A stretch of DNA of 7,849 bases from Rubritepida sp. Its GTDB lineage: Bacteria; Pseudomonadota; Alphaproteobacteria; Acetobacterales; Acetobacteraceae. Where the stretch lies: positions 1 to 7,849 of the forward strand of contig JACMRO010000160.1 in assembly GCA_014376425.1 (NCBI GenBank), read 5' to 3'. Below, one piece after another: positions 5,420 through 7,849 of this stretch. The notes beneath the pieces were generated by a model. The model did not search any database, had not been told where the DNA came from, and saw nothing but the letters and a program-made list of their open reading frames with translations. Position 1 is the first letter of the stretch. Each line of letters starts with the position of its first letter. Position numbers and translations under genes: made by a program.

Positions 5420-6284
5420 ACTCGACGGGTCGCAGCTCCGCCGCATGCTCCGCCGCCAGCCGGCGGAATTGCCGCCAGGACAGCACCATCATCGCCATGT
5501 AGATCAAGCCGGCAAGCGCCAGCGCCGCCCATGGCTCGGTGACCAGCAGCGTGGCGTAGGCGACGACGCCCAGCAGTAGCGGCAGCACCTGGCCCCGCTG
5601 GAGCTTCACCCGCTTGAAGCTCCAGCTCGGCAGGGTGGATCCCGCCAGCGCCGCCACGCCCAGCAGGACGCACACCACGAACAGCGGATGACGGGGCGCC
5701 CAGGCCAGGGCGTGCCACTCCCATTCGGTGAAGGCCAGGGAAGCGAAGAGGGGGAACATCACCAGCCCAGCCGCGGCCGGCGCCGGCACGCCGGTGAAGA
5801 AGGCCAGCGCGAATAGCGGTTTGGGTGTCGCGGGCTTGGCCGGGTCCTCGAACAGCGCGGCGTTGAAGCGCGCCAGGCGCAGGGCGAGGGCCACGGCGTA
5901 GATCAGGCAGGGCAGGAAGAAGATCGGGCCCACGCTCTGCAACGCCCATAGGTACAGCACCAGCGCGGGTGCGACGCCGAAGCTGAGGAAGTCGCTCAGG
6001 CTGTCGAACTCCGCACCGAAATGCGAAGTGCCCTTCAGCAGCCGGGCGATGCGCCCGTCGAGCCCATCGATGATGGCGGCGGTGACGATCATCGCACCCG
6101 CCGGGCCGAAGCGACCCTCGAAGGCGAAGCGCACGGCGATCATCCCGGCGCACAGCCCCAGCATCGTCAGGATGTTGGGGATCAGGCGGTTGATCGGAGG
6201 CCCGCGGTAGCGCGGCCGCCGCTCCATCCGCCGGCGCAGGGCGCGCTGGGCGCGTTCTCGCGCCGTCAGGCGGGGCACGTCCAT
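5418..6284 (-). CDS. pssA: CDP-diacylglycerol--serine O-phosphatidyltransferase
   Basis: The protein has 288 residues from ATG 6284-6282. This integral membrane enzyme transfers the phosphatidyl group from CDP-diacylglycerol to L-serine, giving phosphatidylserine and CMP, the committed step towards phosphatidylethanolamine. The CDP-alcohol phosphotransferase signature is complete: Asp73, Asp76-Gly77, Ala80-Arg81, Gly90, Asp94 and Asp98. It is preceded by the conserved I-P-N-I-L-T-M-L-G (35-43). A basic, Arg-rich N-terminus of about 30 residues comes first, and about seven more hydrophobic segments follow. The serine rather than glycerol acceptor is inferred from overall resemblance to type II PssA and from adjacency to psd. 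Its start codon overlaps the psd stop by one base (TGATG), and no Shine-Dalgarno sequence is visible there, pointing to translational coupling. The frame is open further upstream, but only antisense-like sequence within psd would be added. Confidence 0.94.
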   Translation of the reverse strand: MDVPRLTARERAQRALRRRMERRPRYRGPPINRLIPNILTMLGLCAGMIAVRFAFEGRFGPAGAMIVTAAIIDGLDGRIARLLKGTSHFGAEFDSLSDFLSFGVAPALVLYLWALQSVGPIFFLPCLIYAVALALRLARFNAALFEDPAKPATPKPLFALAFFTGVPAPAAAGLVMFPLFASLAFTEWEWHALAWAPRHPLFVVCVLLGVAALAGSTLPSWSFKRVKLQRGQVLPLLLGVVAYATLLVTEPWAALALAGLIYMAMMVLSWRQFRRLAAEHAAELRPVE

Positions 6285-6988
6285 CAGGCGGTGACGCGCA
6301 CGGGCGGCATCGCGGATTCCACCGCCAGATCGGCCAGGATGGTCTCGCCGCCGATCATCGTCTGGCCCACCAGCACCTGGGGCTGGACGCCGGGCGGCAG
6401 GTAGATGTCGGTGCGGCTGCCGAAGCGGATGATGCCGAAGCGCTGCCCGGCCTGCAGCTCGTCCCCCGCCGCCGCGTCGCACAGGATGCGCCGCGCGACC
6501 AGGCCCGCGATCTGCACGCAGGCGACCATCCGGCCGTCGGGCAGGGCGATGGCCAGCGCATTGCGCTCATTCTCGTCCGACGCCTTGTCGAGATTGGCCG
6601 AGAGGAACTTGCCGTGGTGATAGACCACCCGCGCCACCCGCCCGGCGACTGGGCTGCGGTTCACATGCACGTCGATGACGGACAGGAAGATCGCCACGCG
6701 CCAGACCGGCGCATCGCCCATTGCGAGTTCCGCTGGCGGCGGGAACTGACCGACACTGACGACATGGCCATCTGCGGGCGCCAGCACCAGGTCAGCGCGC
6801 AGCGGCGGCACCCGGTCCGGGTCGCGGAAGAAATACAGCGCGAACAGGGTGAACAGGAAGGCCGGCCAGAAAATCCAGCCGGTGAGCAACAGCCCCAGGA
6901 AGCTGGCCACGGCGCCGGCGCCGATGAAGGGATAGCCGGCAGGATGGGGCCTTGCGAGGACCATGCTGAGTGATTGCTGGAGTGCCAT
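6284..6988 (-). CDS. psd: Phosphatidylserine decarboxylase proenzyme, short form
   Basis: The protein has 234 residues. It decarboxylates phosphatidylserine to phosphatidylethanolamine in the inner membrane. It is made as a proenzyme that cleaves itself before a serine, which becomes the pyruvoyl group. The cleavage site is visible as R-F-G-S-R-T-D, between Gly190 and Ser191, the variant used by short bacterial Psd rather than the L-G-S-T of the E. coli type. Other family marks are F-F-R-D-P-D-R (53-59), A-P-A-D-G-H-V (70-76) with Asp73, and S-V-I-D-V-H-V-N-R-S-P (103-113) with His108. One or two membrane helices lie at about 20-54. ATG 6988 is preferred over ATG 6964 because AGAGGA (7005-7000) precedes it at proper spacing and the second has none. 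It is the first gene of a psd-pssA operon and diverges from the gene at 7034. Confidence 0.95.
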   Translation of the reverse strand: MALQQSLSMVLARPHPAGYPFIGAGAVASFLGLLLTGWIFWPAFLFTLFALYFFRDPDRVPPLRADLVLAPADGHVVSVGQFPPPAELAMGDAPVWRVAIFLSVIDVHVNRSPVAGRVARVVYHHGKFLSANLDKASDENERNALAIALPDGRMVACVQIAGLVARRILCDAAAGDELQAGQRFGIIRFGSRTDIYLPPGVQPQVLVGQTMIGGETILADLAVESAMPPVRVTA

Positions 6989-6999
6989 GGGCCGGTTTA

Positions 7000-7005
7000 T
7001 CCTCT
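7000..7005 (-). promoter_or_regulatory. Ribosome binding site of psd
   Basis: On the minus strand AGAGGA lies 11 bases before ATG 6988-6986. It is a good Shine-Dalgarno match and decides the psd start, since the alternative ATG at 6964 has no such sequence. Confidence 0.6.
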
Positions 7006-7033
7006 GTTCACCCCGGCCGGGCAAGTTGGCGCG

Positions 7034-7438
7034 ATGCTGACCCTCGGACCTTTTCACGTGAGCCCGGATGGCGCCTTGTCGCCACGGATGCCGGGCCTGC
7101 GGCCTGTGGTGCGTTACGCCTGGCGCGGCAGGGAATGCGCGGCGGAGGTGACGGCGCAGGGCTTGCGGCTGGTGGCGGTGGCCGGCCGCATTCCCTCCAC
7201 GGCTCGGCGCGGGGTCGACAGGGGGGCGGTGGTGTTGGCGGTGGGGCGCATCGGGCAGGCCCTGCCCGCAGGGCTGCGGCTGCATCTGCTGGCCGATCAC
7301 CGCGTCGTCCTGCGCCTGGAGGACCCACTGGCCGACCAGCCGGTGGGCGCCAATGCGCTGGTGGGCGGCATGGTACGCTTCGCGCTGACGCTGAACCCGC
7401 TGCTGGATCAGCTGGAGGCGGCGGGGGCGGGGCTTTGA
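7034..7438 (+). CDS. Hypothetical protein, 134 residues
   Basis: I do not recognise this protein. From ATG 7034 it has 134 residues, one cysteine and no signal peptide or clear membrane helix. It alternates short hydrophobic strands with Arg-rich turns, which suggests a small mixed alpha/beta or mostly beta cytoplasmic protein. The segment around R-L-H-L-L-A-D-H-R-V-V-L-R-L-E-D looks like paired strands. The C-terminus, from A-N-A-L-V-G-G to L-L-D-Q-L-E-A-A-G, looks like a helix. The frame is open upstream to a TTG at 6974, but that start would overlap psd, so 7034 is preferred. No strong Shine-Dalgarno sequence is visible. It diverges from psd with a 45-bp gap, and its stop is 16 bp from that of the convergent gene at 7455. 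Codon use matches the neighbours, with GC mainly in third positions, supporting real coding. Confidence 0.6.
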   Translation: MLTLGPFHVSPDGALSPRMPGLRPVVRYAWRGRECAAEVTAQGLRLVAVAGRIPSTARRGVDRGAVVLAVGRIGQALPAGLRLHLLADHRVVLRLEDPLADQPVGANALVGGMVRFALTLNPLLDQLEAAGAGL

Positions 7439-7454
7439 CCAGGGCGTGACCGCC

Positions 7455-7849
7455 TCACATTTTCGACCAGAACAGCAGTGCTGCGGCGCCCAGCGCCAGC
7501 AACGCCGCCTGGCCAACCCGCGCGGGCCGGCCTGGCAGCATGCCCAGCAGCGCGGCCACCGCCAGCAGCGCCGCCACCACCAGGCCGGCCACGCGCGCCA
7601 GCGCGATGACTGGCCCGGCTGCCGCCGCCACCAGCAGGGGCGCCAGCGCGACGCGGCCGGCCAGCGGCAGCACCGGGCCGAAGGCGGCGCTGGCGGCGGC
7701 CACCGATGCGATCAGCAGCGCGGCCTGCGCCCACGGTCCTGGCGGTGCGCTGGCCAGCAGCAGGACAGCCAGCCCGGCAGCGAGCAGCGGCCCCTGCCAC
7801 GGGCGGGCAAGCGCCGGGCCGGGCAACAGCGCCGCCAACGCCACCCCCG
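7455..7849 (-). CDS. Ala/Leu-rich integral membrane protein, C-terminal part (5' end outside window)
   Basis: The frame is open from the window edge to the TGA at 7457-7455, giving about 130 residues. A GTG at 7844-7842 could be a start, but the sequence there is already within a hydrophobic stretch, so the gene most likely begins outside the window. The visible part consists almost only of Ala, Leu, Val, Gly and Pro, with four or five hydrophobic segments at about residues 18-32, 39-55, 62-75, 83-99 and 110-126 from that GTG. The end is F-W-S-K-M. There is no recognisable family motif, and the composition alone would make similarity searches unreliable. It is convergent with the hypothetical gene at 7034. 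Confidence 0.55.
   Translation of the reverse strand, partial: GVALAALLPGPALARPWQGPLLAAGLAVLLLASAPPGPWAQAALLIASVAAASAAFGPVLPLAGRVALAPLLVAAAAGPVIALARVAGLVVAALLAVAALLGMLPGRPARVGQAALLALGAAALLFWSKM

Noticed and set aside
4915..6153. 412-codon minus-strand frame opposite the VWA gene and within pssA in another frame
   Set aside because: It overlaps two well-supported genes and contains only Arg/Gly/Ala-rich sequence with no domain.
6285..6482. Upstream extension of pssA inside psd
   Set aside because: The family start and the TGATG coupling fit ATG 6284. The added residues are an out-of-frame reading of psd.
6974..7033. TTG-initiated extension of the hypothetical gene at 7034
   Set aside because: It would run antisense into the start of psd and cover the psd ribosome binding site. 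ATG 7034 avoids this.

Overview
The window is uniformly very GC-rich, with long spurious open frames opposite most genes. The gene content fits an aerobic alphaproteobacterium, most likely of the Acetobacteraceae or another Rhodospirillales group. Evidence for this is the CoxE-like VWA protein with its MoxR ATPase, a lytic transglycosylase with a Trp/Pro-rich insertion, and a short-form psd next to pssA. The taxonomic call is inference from protein style, not from a marker gene. No RNA gene, insertion sequence, integrase, CRISPR array or phage gene was seen.

Layout. Positions 1-348 hold the C-terminal part of a cysteine-dioxygenase-like cupin, followed on the same strand by a ten-helix EamA/DMT transporter (379-1263) and a small cysteine-rich lipoprotein (1302-1769). 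A four-helix membrane protein of unknown function (1763-2092, minus) meets the lipoprotein tail to tail with a 7-bp overlap. Positions 2093-2464 are a gene-free divergent region, almost filled by a degenerate tandem array of about 14 units of 20-24 bp. A MoxR-type AAA+ ATPase (2465-3304) starts 16 bp after the array. Next come a secreted lytic transglycosylase on the minus strand (3354-4070) and a CoxE-like VWA protein on the plus strand (4165-5343). Then there is a minus-strand phosphatidylethanolamine operon, psd (6284-6988) then pssA (5418-6284), coupled by a TGATG stop/start overlap. Last are an unrecognised 134-residue protein (7034-7438, plus) and the C-terminal part of an Ala/Leu-rich membrane protein (7455 to the window edge, minus).

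How the genes work together. Psd and PssA carry out the two consecutive steps from CDP-diacylglycerol and serine to phosphatidylethanolamine. The MoxR ATPase and VWA protein are a typical chaperone-like pair, but here a cell-wall hydrolase gene on the opposite strand separates them. The dioxygenase and transporter may form a small thiol-handling unit. The rest looks like ordinary chromosomal genes.

The least ordinary element is the repeat array at about 2135-2448. Each unit has a short inverted-repeat core (CGCGC-YT-GCGCG) and a pyrimidine-rich linker. The array must either be the moxR leader or contain its promoter.
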